From: CAYYYP01 sp964475985 | GTDB lineage: Bacteria; Bdellovibrionota; UBA1018; CAYHWW01 | Assembly (NCBI GenBank): GCA_964475985.1 | Contig: CAYYYP010000018.1 | Location: 1 to 58,787, forward strand | Direction of reading: 5' to 3' | Length of the DNA: 58,787 bases | Shown: positions 41,747 through 50,633 of the stretch, piece by piece | Numbering within the stretch: the stretch's first letter is position 1 | How the letters are laid out: each line of letters opens with the position of its first letter | Position numbers and translations under genes: made by a program | The notes under the pieces: generated by a model | Seen by the model: only the letters and a program-made list of their open reading frames with translations | The model's database searches: none | What the model was told of the DNA's origin: nothing

Positions 41747-44206
41747 TTAAAGGCCAAGGCCGTTTGCCGAAGGGCGTGCTGGCCTTGCAGGAGCCGCTGG
41801 GGAGGGCATAGGTACTGGCTGCGATCCACCTGGGCCTGGATTGCTGGCCGGAGCGTTCAAGGCAGACATTGGGATATCCACCGCCAAAATTAATGCCGGT
41901 GTACCTTGAGGGTTCTGACCATGCACATCCATTCCAACGACTTGGAATCGTGAGGATGCTTGAGGAACGCAAGTCAAAGTGATTGGCGTAACATCAAGAC
42001 CATCATCGCTATCTCGCCCGATGGTTTGATCCTGGGGATCCAACGCCGTCGTGATTAAATCGATATCGCTTCGCACTCGGGCTTGTCCGTGGGCAATTAC
42101 GAGGCGGCAGTAGTTAGCGCGAAGGCCGCTTCTTAATGCCGTTACGTTTTCGGCTGAACAAGCATGGCTTCCCGTACGAGGATTCACCACAACTCCGCTG
42201 AATTGTTGATTAGGAAAACGAGCGCTACAAATTGGCGTACGATTTCCAGCTTGCAGAAGTGCATTGCCTACACGTTCAAGGGCCCTAAGTTTTAGAGCCG
42301 CTTCACCTGAGAGGTTCGACTGTCCGCGGGCTTCCATGACTCGTCGTGAAATCACGCCGGTCATTGCATTGATGGCTTCCGCATCGGATAGCGGTGCGGT
42401 GCTCACATTAGCTCCGGCAACGGCCGAAGCTGGAACTGTGAAGCTAGCAATCAAGCCTGCATTACCTTGTCCAAGGTTATACTGACGGCCTCGAAGCACG
42501 TATGCTCGAGGGGTCGTCACGGCTGGTTGACCTTCAGGCGTTGCATTACAAATGATGTTCACGGCCTTGGCGCTAGTCGTGATGTCACTGCTGATCACGG
42601 CGCCGTTAGTTGCAGCACTCACGGTTTGCATATCAAAATCACCAGAGACTTGAGCAATAACTATTTTACATTGCTCAGGTGCAACTGGACTTGTGATGTT
42701 CGTTACGTCGGCCGGTGTACAAGCATGGGGAGCTTCGGCCCTAGGCGAAACGCTAATATTACTGAAGCGAGTGCGTTCGGTGTTTGCTTGGAATTCCATA
42801 TTACAATAAGGAAGTGCATCCCTAGCTACCGACGTTAATGCCGAAGCGGGGATTTCCCTGACTCCTTCGGCAATGAGTTGCGCTTCAGTCCGTAAACCAT
42901 TGGTCTGCAATTCTTGAATTGCAGTCGTTAGGTTTGCTGGCTGAGAACTTCTAGCGGCAGCGGCAGCGGCAGCACCGGCTACTCGTGCGGCTTCAGCAGC
43001 AGCTGCGGCAGCCGCCGCTCTGGAAGCGGGGGTAGGCGCAGCTACATCAAAGCGACCAATCACTGCGGCGTGGGTTTGTTCCGGAGTGAATTGCCTTGCC
43101 TGAACAGTTAAAGTCACGGGAGCCGAACCCATATTACATGCAAATAGATAAGGTGAATTGCCTACGATTTGGTCCTCGGGGCCATGACCTTCAATTGGAA
43201 AGGTGACATTGGCGCCGGCTGGGACACCCAATTTCAAATCCAAATCACCGGCTCCGGTAGATTGAGCACCGACAAATTCACAACGATTTGGACCCAAAGG
43301 ATCCAAAGGAAGTGTCCTTGCTTGGGCCGTTGCAGGTCCAGAAGGAAGGGTAATATCGTTAGCGCTGATATCTGCGTAATGTGAACCTTGGCCTGCAGCA
43401 GGAACCATCATATTGACGATCACTGCGGGGTTGGTTGCACTTACGGAACTGATATCTGATCCTGACGCAGCTACGGAAGCCCGTTGCGCAATCATCGTGC
43501 TCAACAGAGTTTGTTGGGCGCTCGCTAGTGCTTCAGCAGTAGCTGGAGCCATGTTCGCGGGAGCATTCGCTCTACGATTAGGAGTGTTTGTAGCAGGCAC
43601 GGATGCCGCAGGAACTTCAAGCCTTGCTACGAGTGCAACGGCTTGGGAGCCTTCTGAAAACTGATTTGCTTCAACATCTAACGCTTGGGTAGTAGCCGCA
43701 TCGGTTCTGTTACATCGTATAATGGTGGAAATATTGTTGTTAGCGGTGGCGGCCGGTACTAAGTCATCGGAAGTGCGATCCGCTGGAGTCGCGAAATGAG
43801 AATCCACATCACTCCCGTTGGCGCCTTGAAAAATCAAATAAACGCAAGTTTGCGCAGGAATTCCGGCGAGCACCCTTTGGCTTGCTTCAGCCGAACAAGC
43901 TAAATCCCCAGGGCGGGGAGAAATCGTTGGTGTTGCATATTCGCTTTGGCCAATCACGGCGCCGCAGGCAGCCACGGGTTCGGCTGCGTTCAAACGAGCT
44001 TGAAGGGCAGTGGCACGATTACCTAGAATGGTAGCCGCAGCCGGGGACTTAAGAAAAGTAATGCTGGCTTGAAAAGGTGCCACCAAGGATGAAAAATCTG
44101 GCGCGGCGGGAGTTTGGGCAAAGGCCGATGCCGCCAGGAATGAAGTGGATAGAGTTGCTAGGGTTCGGGTGAACGAAAACCTTAGCGCGGGCTTACAAAA
44201 TTTCAT
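41747..44206 (-). CDS. Secreted four-repeat cysteine protein, Ala-rich
   Basis: Not recognised as a known family. The 819-residue product has a signal peptide (about 1-31, ending SAFAQ). Three full repeats of about 120 residues each have four cysteines: 81/104/121/165, 468/496/513/553 and 660/683/700/746. The second-third cysteine spacing is exactly 17 in all three. A fourth, two-cysteine copy lies at 309/357. Poly-Ala segments (about 397-418) and a Pro-rich C-terminal tail separate or flank repeats. Each unit contains a PR(x)G...ACS/T-type motif and a closing (A/I)xFxVPASA. Export through Sec and disulfide formation in the periplasm are inferred. GGAGAAAATTC precedes the ATG. A near-consensus promoter and strong terminator frame it as a single-gene unit. 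Confidence 0.8.
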   Translation of the reverse strand: MKFCKPALRFSFTRTLATLSTSFLAASAFAQTPAAPDFSSLVAPFQASITFLKSPAAATILGNRATALQARLNAAEPVAACGAVIGQSEYATPTISPRPGDLACSAEASQRVLAGIPAQTCVYLIFQGANGSDVDSHFATPADRTSDDLVPAATANNNISTIIRCNRTDAATTQALDVEANQFSEGSQAVALVARLEVPAASVPATNTPNRRANAPANMAPATAEALASAQQTLLSTMIAQRASVAASGSDISSVSATNPAVIVNMMVPAAGQGSHYADISANDITLPSGPATAQARTLPLDPLGPNRCEFVGAQSTGAGDLDLKLGVPAGANVTFPIEGHGPEDQIVGNSPYLFACNMGSAPVTLTVQARQFTPEQTHAAVIGRFDVAAPTPASRAAAAAAAAEAARVAGAAAAAAARSSQPANLTTAIQELQTNGLRTEAQLIAEGVREIPASALTSVARDALPYCNMEFQANTERTRFSNISVSPRAEAPHACTPADVTNITSPVAPEQCKIVIAQVSGDFDMQTVSAATNGAVISSDITTSAKAVNIICNATPEGQPAVTTPRAYVLRGRQYNLGQGNAGLIASFTVPASAVAGANVSTAPLSDAEAINAMTGVISRRVMEARGQSNLSGEAALKLRALERVGNALLQAGNRTPICSARFPNQQFSGVVVNPRTGSHACSAENVTALRSGLRANYCRLVIAHGQARVRSDIDLITTALDPQDQTIGRDSDDGLDVTPITLTCVPQASSRFQVVGMDVHGQNPQGTPALILAVDIPMSALNAPASNPGPGGSQPVPMPSPAAPARPARPSANGLGL
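41852..43966 (-). repeat. Four tandem ~120-residue repeats in the secreted protein
   Basis: Approximate units on the minus strand: R1 43966-43607, R2 43399-43031 (lacks the first two cysteines), R3 42805-42407, R4 42229-41852. Shared features are C-x22/27-C-x16-C-x39/45-C, SPR or NPR about 7 to 10 residues before the second Cys, a hydrophobic (I/V)(V/I)(I/A) strand after the third Cys, and a hydrophobic strand ending (V/I)P(A/M)SA. The DNA copies have diverged, so the duplication is not recent. Confidence 0.75.
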
Positions 44207-44248
44207 GAATTTTCTCCTCTGAAATATAAATAAAAAAAGTTACGCCGC

Positions 44249-44277
44249 ATAATAGTGCCATTATCGCTTCGTGTCAA
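44249..44277 (-). promoter_or_regulatory. Near-consensus sigma70 promoter of the four-repeat protein gene
   Basis: Read on the minus strand: TTGACA (44277-44272), 17-base spacer, TATTAT (44254-44249). The -35 is perfect and the -10 differs by one base from TATAAT. A leader of about 35 bases containing a T run and AGAGGAG leads to the ATG at 44206. This is the best promoter seen in the window. Confidence 0.8.
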
Positions 44278-44353
44278 TCGTCCGTTGGTTAATTAAAGGG
44301 GCTTGACGGAAGACTGCTTTTCTATTTTTAGGGAAGTTGATACAGAAGGCTCA

Positions 44354-45676
44354 ATGACACCTTCTTTTGACCTTAAACCTGGCATATCGTCCGTTGGCGG
44401 GCGTTTAAATCCCTCGCGAATCATCGTAGTGGGCGCGGGCCTGGTGGGCTCTTGCGTCGCATGGCAACTCGCAAAACAAGCTCAAGCTCTGAATAGTACG
44501 GTACAAATAAAAGTTATTGATATAGACCTTGAAGGTTCATTAAGTTCATCTGAGTTGAATGCCGGCGGGGTGAGGGCTACATGGAATCATCCGCTGAACT
44601 CGGAGCTATCCAGACAGTCCATTTCCTACTTTGAAACCGTGAAGCAGGAGATAGGTTTTCATCAAACGGGTTATTGCTGGATGTACTCAAAGGAACAATG
44701 GGAAACGGCCAAGGTCCAATTTGAGAAAAACGTTCATTGGAAGGGGCTCGGAATTGAGTACTTATCCCCTGAAGCGTTGCAGAAAAAATTCCCCTTTATT
44801 AACAAGATTTCAGATTTGGGTGGCGCTACTTTCTCGCCCAAAGATGGCATCATCAATCCCAACTTGTTAAAGCTTCATTACCGTAATCATGCTCAGACAC
44901 TTGGCGTGGAATTCATCGGAAAAACTTGGGTTTCCCAGGTGAGTGTTTCGGAGTCTAGCTTGGGACAGCCTCAAACTTTTACCCTTAATGGTGCCCAGTT
45001 TTCCCATCTTAATCCCGATGAACTAGAAGCATTACTTACCAACCCGGATAAGCAAAAATCTGAAGCAAAGCCCGTCACTTATGAAGCAGATATTATCGTA
45101 AATTGCACCGGCGCTTGGGCAAATCAGTTTACCCGCGCGGTTTGCGGCCCAGGTGCAGAGGTTCATTCTTTTGCTTGTCGCCGCCAAATTAGTTTCTTTG
45201 ATTGCCGGGATGCGGATCTGACTTCCTACGGAATGTTTGTGGATCCCTCGGGCGTTTATTTCCATTCTGAAGCTACCAATATCCTTGCAGGGTATGCCGT
45301 GCCGCAGGAGCCTGAGGGCTATTCCTACAAATATGACGGCGATGACTTCTTTCAGGAATTTATCTGGGCGCCCCTATATGAGCGGTCCACTTGTTTTGAG
45401 AATTTAAAGCATGTGAGTGGTTGGGCTGGCCTTTATGAAGTTTCGACGGACCATTTCCCTATTATGGGTAGGGTTACCCAAAAGGGTGCGCCCATCGAGC
45501 TGCCTTGTTACGAAGCTCATTCCTTTTCGGGTAGGGGGGCTATGCAATCCTACGCCGCAGGCGTGCTTTTAGCCGAGCTGATTTTAACCGGCCAGTACCA
45601 GAGCTTAGACGCTTCACCGCTCAGCTCAGCCCGTTTTAACCTCGGCCAAAGCTTAAGTGAAGGCCTGGTCATTTAA
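44354..45676 (+). CDS. FAD-dependent oxidoreductase, DAO family
   Basis: Predicted flavoenzyme oxidising an amine or hydroxy-acid substrate; the overall pattern is like FOXRED1 or glycine/sarcosine oxidases. The 440 residues have the dinucleotide motif IVVGAGLVGSCVAWQLA (about 23-39), NAGGVRATW, IVNCTGAWAN, and a C-terminal HSFSGRGAMQSYAAGVLLAE. ATG at 44354 follows AGAAGG and is preferred over an in-frame TTG at 44303, which overlaps TTGACG and looks like promoter sequence. The gene stands alone on the plus strand. Substrate cannot be predicted. Confidence 0.82.
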   Translation: MTPSFDLKPGISSVGGRLNPSRIIVVGAGLVGSCVAWQLAKQAQALNSTVQIKVIDIDLEGSLSSSELNAGGVRATWNHPLNSELSRQSISYFETVKQEIGFHQTGYCWMYSKEQWETAKVQFEKNVHWKGLGIEYLSPEALQKKFPFINKISDLGGATFSPKDGIINPNLLKLHYRNHAQTLGVEFIGKTWVSQVSVSESSLGQPQTFTLNGAQFSHLNPDELEALLTNPDKQKSEAKPVTYEADIIVNCTGAWANQFTRAVCGPGAEVHSFACRRQISFFDCRDADLTSYGMFVDPSGVYFHSEATNILAGYAVPQEPEGYSYKYDGDDFFQEFIWAPLYERSTCFENLKHVSGWAGLYEVSTDHFPIMGRVTQKGAPIELPCYEAHSFSGRGAMQSYAAGVLLAELILTGQYQSLDASPLSSARFNLGQSLSEGLVI

Positions 45677-45730
45677 TCGCCCTTATAAACGCGGCCTTAG
45701 GATTCTGGGTCACAGCAGCTAGGCAAATTT

Positions 45731-45750
45731 GTCCTGGAGCAAACCAGGGC
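45731..45750 (+). terminator. Weak hairpin after the FAD oxidoreductase
   Basis: GTCCTGG (45731-45737) and CCAGGGC (45744-45750) form a seven-base stem with one G-T pair around loop AGCAAA. No T run follows directly (T-rich sequence begins about seven bases later), so termination is uncertain. The rest of 45677-45826 is A/T-rich leader for the kinase gene, with AGGGG before its ATG. Confidence 0.3.
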
Positions 45751-45826
45751 ACCAGTTCCTTTTGTGTAAATAAATTATATTGTTAAGCCGAAGAGTTTTA
45801 GGAAGAAGACATTCTTTAGGGGTCAA

Positions 45827-47893
45827 ATGTCAGAAAATCTTAAAAAATTCGGGAAATTCTTTCTGTTAGACTTGCTGGCGCAAGGCGGGATGGCGGAAAT
45901 TTATCGTGCGAGGCACGCTACGCCAACGGGCGGCGGGCGTTTGCTTGCCATCAAACGCATTCAGCCCACTTATTCTTCAAACTCAGAATTCATCAATCGA
46001 TTCCGCGCGGAAACTAAGGTGACCAGCAGTTTTAGTCACCCCAATATCGTGCAGGTCTATGACTACGGGGAAGAGCAAAACCAACTCTATATCGCCATGG
46101 AGTATGTCGACGGAAAAAATTTACGACAGTTCATAAATCGGCTCACAGAAATGAAAACGATTCTCCCGATTGAGGTTTCTTGTTTCATTGCTGAGCAATC
46201 ATCCCAGGCATTGCATTACGCCCACGATTACAAAGACCGTTTCACCGGGCAAAGTCTCAACATCATTCATCGTGATATTAGCCCCCAGAACATCCTGGTG
46301 TCCTACGACGGAGCGGTAAAGGTCATCGACTTCGGAATTGCCAAGGCTGAGGCCCAGTCGGAATCTACGCGCGCCGGGGTTATCGTAGGCAAACCGAGCT
46401 ATCTTTCTCCGGAACAAGTCATGGGGCAAGCGCTCGATGGAAGAAGCGATGTTTTTGCTTTAGCGGCCGTCTTCTGGGAATTGCTCACCGGCAAAAAACT
46501 TTTTTCCGCGGAAAATGATTTAGCGGTGATTCGTATGGTGGAGAATGCCAGCACCTACGTAAAGCCACCAAGTTCGGTGAACCCTAAGATTCCAAAAGAG
46601 CTCGATGCGATTTTACTAAAGGCCCTGGACAAGGATCGTCAAAAAAGATTTCAGTCGGCGGCGGAATTTCAACGTGCCATCCACAAGTTTCTTTATCAGT
46701 ACGCGCCCGAGTTTAATCCAGCTGATCTTTCCTTTTATGCACGGGATCTTTTTAAGTCAGAAATCCTAAGCGACCGTAAACGCCTACACGCCTTGAACGA
46801 ACGGGCCGAACAACTTTTAAGCTCCGGTGAAGAACAGGAAATTCAGGACGCATTAAATCAAGCCGAGAGTGCCAAGATAGCAAGTGCCAGTGGGCCGAAG
46901 GCCTCAGAAGGCGGGCATACGGCTCAAATCCCAAGGCCTGCCGGGGTTGCCGAAATTCAGCTCCAAAAGAGCAATCCGGAAGACACCCGTAAGACATCAA
47001 CTCATTCCGTTGAGCCTAAGACCCTTCCGCCAGCGGGACCAAATGCTAAAGTCCTAGCCGGCGCGCCCCGGAACAAAGTAGTAGAAATGCAAGAAACGCG
47101 TAGCATTCCAAGGCCTGACCCTACGCGTACGGCGACTAGGGCCACAGTTCAAAGTCAGATGAGCATGACCAGGCGAGCCGAAAAGGAAAGTAGGCTTTCC
47201 TTCATGAAGTTTGCCGCCGCCGCTGCACTCATGGGAGCTGGAGTTTATTTAGGCGTCACTCGGAGTTCCGTGTTGTGGAATCGGGCCCCGGCGAGTTCTC
47301 AAGCTTCATCGGCGATCGTAAACCAAGGCACCCCATCTTTACCGCAGGCGACTTCGGCCGACGTTTCCGTGCTTCAGCCAGCGCAAGTCAATGGCGCATC
47401 GGAAGTGAGTGTTAATGAAAGTGCTGCGCCCGCGCATCCACTACTGGTTCATTTGAAAATCAATCCTAGCGGCGGGAATACAAAAATTTTCTTGGATGGC
47501 AGGCAAGTCCAAGTCGTAGGCGGAATTGTGCCGGTTCCTTTGGATCGCGCAGTAAAAGTTACGGTGGAAAGTGATCGGTACAAACCTTGGGAATCTATTC
47601 TAAGTTTTGAATCTTCCCGTTACGGGTCAAACCAAAATGTTGAAGTACCGGTGGATCTGGTACCCCTTGAGGCTGGGACGCTCAGCGTCTTAACGACGCC
47701 TAGCGGAGTTGCCTTCATACGCGGGGATGGCTTTGAAGAGCGGGTGAACACGCCCTTTAGTTCAAAATCTTTGCCGGTTGGCCACTACAAAGTACGGCTC
47801 CAGAACGAATTACTAGGCCTCACTAAAGAAATTGAAGTCGATATCGAAAAGGACCGCACGACGCGCGTGAACGTATCGTTAACTTCAGAATAA
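45827..47893 (+). CDS. Membrane Ser/Thr protein kinase with PEGA-like C-terminal domain
   Basis: Bacterial PknB-type kinase. The cytoplasmic kinase domain (about 10-290) has the ATP loop LAQGGMAEIYRA, Lys43, HRDISPQN (Asp150, Asn155) and DFG (Asp168), so all catalytic residues are present. A low-complexity linker follows, then one membrane helix (about 459-477). The periplasmic part (about 540-688) has two PEGA-like modules: VHLKINPSGGNTKIFLDG and LSVLTTPSGVAFIRGDG. Such domains may bind cell-wall or surface ligands; this is inference. A PP2C/SpoIIE phosphatase is encoded at 50634-51764. Confidence 0.92.
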   Translation: MSENLKKFGKFFLLDLLAQGGMAEIYRARHATPTGGGRLLAIKRIQPTYSSNSEFINRFRAETKVTSSFSHPNIVQVYDYGEEQNQLYIAMEYVDGKNLRQFINRLTEMKTILPIEVSCFIAEQSSQALHYAHDYKDRFTGQSLNIIHRDISPQNILVSYDGAVKVIDFGIAKAEAQSESTRAGVIVGKPSYLSPEQVMGQALDGRSDVFALAAVFWELLTGKKLFSAENDLAVIRMVENASTYVKPPSSVNPKIPKELDAILLKALDKDRQKRFQSAAEFQRAIHKFLYQYAPEFNPADLSFYARDLFKSEILSDRKRLHALNERAEQLLSSGEEQEIQDALNQAESAKIASASGPKASEGGHTAQIPRPAGVAEIQLQKSNPEDTRKTSTHSVEPKTLPPAGPNAKVLAGAPRNKVVEMQETRSIPRPDPTRTATRATVQSQMSMTRRAEKESRLSFMKFAAAAALMGAGVYLGVTRSSVLWNRAPASSQASSAIVNQGTPSLPQATSADVSVLQPAQVNGASEVSVNESAAPAHPLLVHLKINPSGGNTKIFLDGRQVQVVGGIVPVPLDRAVKVTVESDRYKPWESILSFESSRYGSNQNVEVPVDLVPLEAGTLSVLTTPSGVAFIRGDGFEERVNTPFSSKSLPVGHYKVRLQNELLGLTKEIEVDIEKDRTTRVNVSLTSE

Positions 47894-47941
47894 CGGCTCC
47901 GGCAATTCGCATAATTAAGTAAAAATTTATTTAGAGCCTAA

Positions 47942-48625
47942 TTACACTGCGAATTTGTAGCCTACGCCATAGATGGAATGGATGCGGCGTGAAAGGTCGG
48001 GCAGCTTTTTCCGAATGGCGCGAATATGCACGTCAATGGTGCGGCTTTTCCCGCGAGAGGACTGACCTTTCCAGGCCACCTGAATGATTTCATCGCGGGA
48101 AACATTTTGCCCCCGCTTTTCTAAAAGCAATCTTAGGATATCAAATTCCGTTTGGGTTAAATCGATACGATGACCGCCAAAAAAAACATCGTGGGTATCC
48201 ACAACGATTTTTAAGCCCGACTCGGAAATGACCTTAGGATCCCTTTCTCGATTCAGCTTTTCCCGCAACCTAGCCCGAATGCGGGCTACGAGTTCCCGGT
48301 AATCAAAGGGCTTACAAACGTAATCATCCCCTCCGGAACTTAAGCCTTCAATAATGTCTGAAGAAGCCGTTTTTCCAGAAAGCATAATGATGGGAATACG
48401 TTTGGTCTGTTCGTCATTTTTAAGCAGCGCGGCCGCTTCAATGCCCGAGAGTCCGGGTAGCGAGACGTCCATGAGGATGAGATCGGTCACTTGCGTGCGG
48501 GCGATCTCAATGCCGGAAGCTGCACTATGGGTACAGATGAGTTCAAAGTCTTCACGTAAAGCGGTGAGCAAAAACTTTTGTGTATCGCCATTGTCTTCAA
48601 TCACCAGAACCCTAGGTTTTGCCAT
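47942..48625 (-). CDS. OmpR/PhoB-type response regulator
   Basis: Two-component DNA-binding regulator of 227 residues. The receiver domain (about 3-118) has Asp53 in LILMDVSLPG, Ser83 and Lys105 in VCKPF, so it should be phosphorylatable. The winged-helix domain (about 135-227) has LTQTEFDILRLLLEKRG and ends YGVGYKFAV. ATG at 48625 is preceded by AAGGCGG and lies one base after the HD-GYP stop. No histidine kinase gene is adjacent, so its partner is elsewhere. Confidence 0.93.
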   Translation of the reverse strand: MAKPRVLVIEDNGDTQKFLLTALREDFELICTHSAASGIEIARTQVTDLILMDVSLPGLSGIEAAALLKNDEQTKRIPIIMLSGKTASSDIIEGLSSGGDDYVCKPFDYRELVARIRARLREKLNRERDPKVISESGLKIVVDTHDVFFGGHRIDLTQTEFDILRLLLEKRGQNVSRDEIIQVAWKGQSSRGKSRTIDVHIRAIRKKLPDLSRRIHSIYGVGYKFAV

Positions 48626-48626
48626 A

Positions 48627-49406
48627 TTATGCCGCCTTTCTTGAAGGTTGTTGTTCCAACTCTTCATTGTCATATGAAGTATCGGGGAGAGTCAAATTTT
48701 CGTGGGCTTGAAAGAAGATCGCAACGATTTCTGGGTCAAACTGTACGCCGGAATGGCGCCTTAATTCAGAATAGGCAACTTGCAACGGCAACGCCTTTCG
48801 ATAGGGCCGAGTGGACGTCATGGCGTCAAAGGCGTCGGCGACCAAAATGATGCGGGAGAACAGGGGGATTTCTGCGCCCTTTAGTTTGCCGGGATAACCG
48901 GAACCATCGTACCGCTCGTGATGATGGAGTGCGCCTTCAAGAGCAGGCCTAAACTCATCAATGAGGTCCAAAACTTCGGCGCTGAATTTCGGATGTTTTT
49001 GCATTTGCTTCTGTTCGTCAGGAGTCAAACGATCCGGTTTGAGAAGTACGCAATCCGGCACACCAATTTTTCCAATGTCGTGGAATAAGGCGGAGAGCTC
49101 AAGGGCTTCTAAACTTTCTTTATTTAGACCATACGTGCGACCAATGAGTAGAGAGTACTGCATGACCCGCATGCTATGCCCAAAAGTGTACGCGTCCTTA
49201 AGTTCCATGATCTTAGCTAGGGCTTGCTTGGTTTGGCGCAAGAGTCTTACATAATCATTGCGTAGCCGATGATTTTCGGTGAGCACTTGTTGAACAATCG
49301 TCATCAAGAGCAACGACGGATCGTCGTGGCCGGAGGCAGCCTGCGTTGACGCATGTTCGCAATGATGGGGCTTACTCTGAAGCAAGCCCTGCTTTCGATT
49401 CTTCAT
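48627..49406 (-). CDS. HD-GYP domain protein
   Basis: Likely cyclic-di-GMP phosphodiesterase or related hydrolase. The 259 residues have an N-terminal helical region (about 30-70) and an HD-GYP domain (about 70-240) with HD at 109-110 (FHDIGKIG) and HHHERYDGSGYPG (161-173), so the metal and GYP residues are intact. ATG at 49406 follows AAGGGTG and is preferred over the longer frame. There is no receiver domain, but the response regulator gene follows directly, effectively splitting a common receiver/HD-GYP pair. Confidence 0.88.
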   Translation of the reverse strand: MKNRKQGLLQSKPHHCEHASTQAASGHDDPSLLLMTIVQQVLTENHRLRNDYVRLLRQTKQALAKIMELKDAYTFGHSMRVMQYSLLIGRTYGLNKESLEALELSALFHDIGKIGVPDCVLLKPDRLTPDEQKQMQKHPKFSAEVLDLIDEFRPALEGALHHHERYDGSGYPGKLKGAEIPLFSRIILVADAFDAMTSTRPYRKALPLQVAYSELRRHSGVQFDPEIVAIFFQAHENLTLPDTSYDNEELEQQPSRKAA

Positions 49407-49530
49407 CACCCTTACTCTCGGAAGAAATCTTAACGATCTTAGTGGGCTTTTTTCGCAGGGTAATATTTTCCCAGGAGGCCGAAAATTCCCATTCATGAAC
49501 TCATGACCTGTGTCGTTAAGAAGAGCGAGA

Positions 49531-50622
49531 ATGGAAATTGAGAAGAAAGCATTTAAAAATTACGGAATCGTTACGGCGCTACTGGTCCTGACGCTGGGAT
49601 TTCCGCGTCTCGGCTTCGCAGATCGCATCGCAAACCTGTACCCGGCCGATGCGCGAACCTTAGGCATGGGAGGTGCTGGCATTGCGGCATCGAATAATCC
49701 CTATGCAGTTTTCTATAACCCTGCGAATCTTGCCAGCAAGAGCACCGCCGCAAGGCTAGAGTTATTGAACTTAGGGTTAGACGTGCCCGTGGCCGCGATT
49801 CCAATTTTATCTGAAAAGCGCAGCGTACTTAATCTTGGTTCGTCATATCCCTATTTGAAGGCGAATCCAGGGCATTGGGGTGGATACCGTGTATCACTCT
49901 ACCCAAACCTTACGACCCGGTTCTTCTCATTTGGATTTCTTTATTCTGAAAATTATTCGGCAAAATATAATGAAGCGGACGGCGCAACGGGGACGGCCGC
50001 TAACTTACAACGAGTAGGTTATCGCGAGTTTGGTCCCGTGGTAGCGTTATCCCAGCGGTTCTATGGTGGGGTAGTCAAGCTGGGCGCTTCTGCCCGGATG
50101 ACCCAAGCGGGAAGTATTAGCGATACGATCCGCCAGCCCGACAGTGCGGCACTTTCCTACGCCACGGGACTCAATAATGTTACAAGCCTAAAAACTTCAG
50201 CTGGAATGACTTTGGCCCTGCCGTTTGCCCATATTCCAACATTTTCCTTCGTGGCCAGAAACCTAACGACAACGAAATATCCGCAGGGCGACCTTCCTCT
50301 GCAAATTGACGCAGGGTTTGGTTACACCACCTACGTTGGCCGTCATTTGCATTTTCGATTGGGCGCTGATTTCCGAGATTTGGGCAACAGCTTAAGTGCC
50401 GGGTTCATGCGGAAAAATTTCGTCGGAGTCGAGTGGAAATTATTAAATGTTTTATGTTTGAGAGGTGGCTATGGGCAAGGATATCCCTCCGTTGGCCTAG
50501 CCCTCGAAGCCGGTCGCGTGAAAACTGAATTCGCTTGGTATAGTGAAGAGATGGGCGATGGCCTGCGTAGTGATCGCAACCAGCGCTACATGCTGCAATT
50601 TGTTTGGTCCGTATTCAACTGA
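49531..50622 (+). CDS. Outer-membrane beta-barrel protein, PorV/FadL-like
   Basis: The 363-residue precursor has a signal peptide (about 1-30, ending LGFAD). The mature start DARTLGMGGAGIAASNNPYA and YNPANLA is typical of PorV/UPF0164/FadL-like barrels, where Asn-Pro-Ala follows a Gly-rich strand. The rest is alternating hydrophobic strands. It ends VFN after QFVWS, with aromatic residues close to the C terminus. ATG at 49531 is preferred over GTG at 49510. Divergent from the HD-GYP gene and directly followed by the phosphatase gene. Transport or anchoring role is unknown. Confidence 0.72.
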   Translation: MEIEKKAFKNYGIVTALLVLTLGFPRLGFADRIANLYPADARTLGMGGAGIAASNNPYAVFYNPANLASKSTAARLELLNLGLDVPVAAIPILSEKRSVLNLGSSYPYLKANPGHWGGYRVSLYPNLTTRFFSFGFLYSENYSAKYNEADGATGTAANLQRVGYREFGPVVALSQRFYGGVVKLGASARMTQAGSISDTIRQPDSAALSYATGLNNVTSLKTSAGMTLALPFAHIPTFSFVARNLTTTKYPQGDLPLQIDAGFGYTTYVGRHLHFRLGADFRDLGNSLSAGFMRKNFVGVEWKLLNVLCLRGGYGQGYPSVGLALEAGRVKTEFAWYSEEMGDGLRSDRNQRYMLQFVWSVFN

Positions 50623-50633
50623 GGAGAGCGCAG

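Noticed and set aside
42467..42838. 123-codon open frame antisense to the four-repeat protein
   Set aside because: Composition mirrors the opposite strand, with no ribosome binding site or domain; shadow of the real gene.
42950..43030. Poly-alanine codon tract as a DNA repeat or mobile element scar
   Set aside because: Codons vary among GCA, GCC, GCG and GCT; it is a protein-level linker in the secreted protein.
44303..44353. In-frame TTG start for the FAD oxidoreductase
   Set aside because: TTGACG at this point looks like a -35 element, there is no ribosome binding site, and ATG 44354 has AGAAGG upstream.
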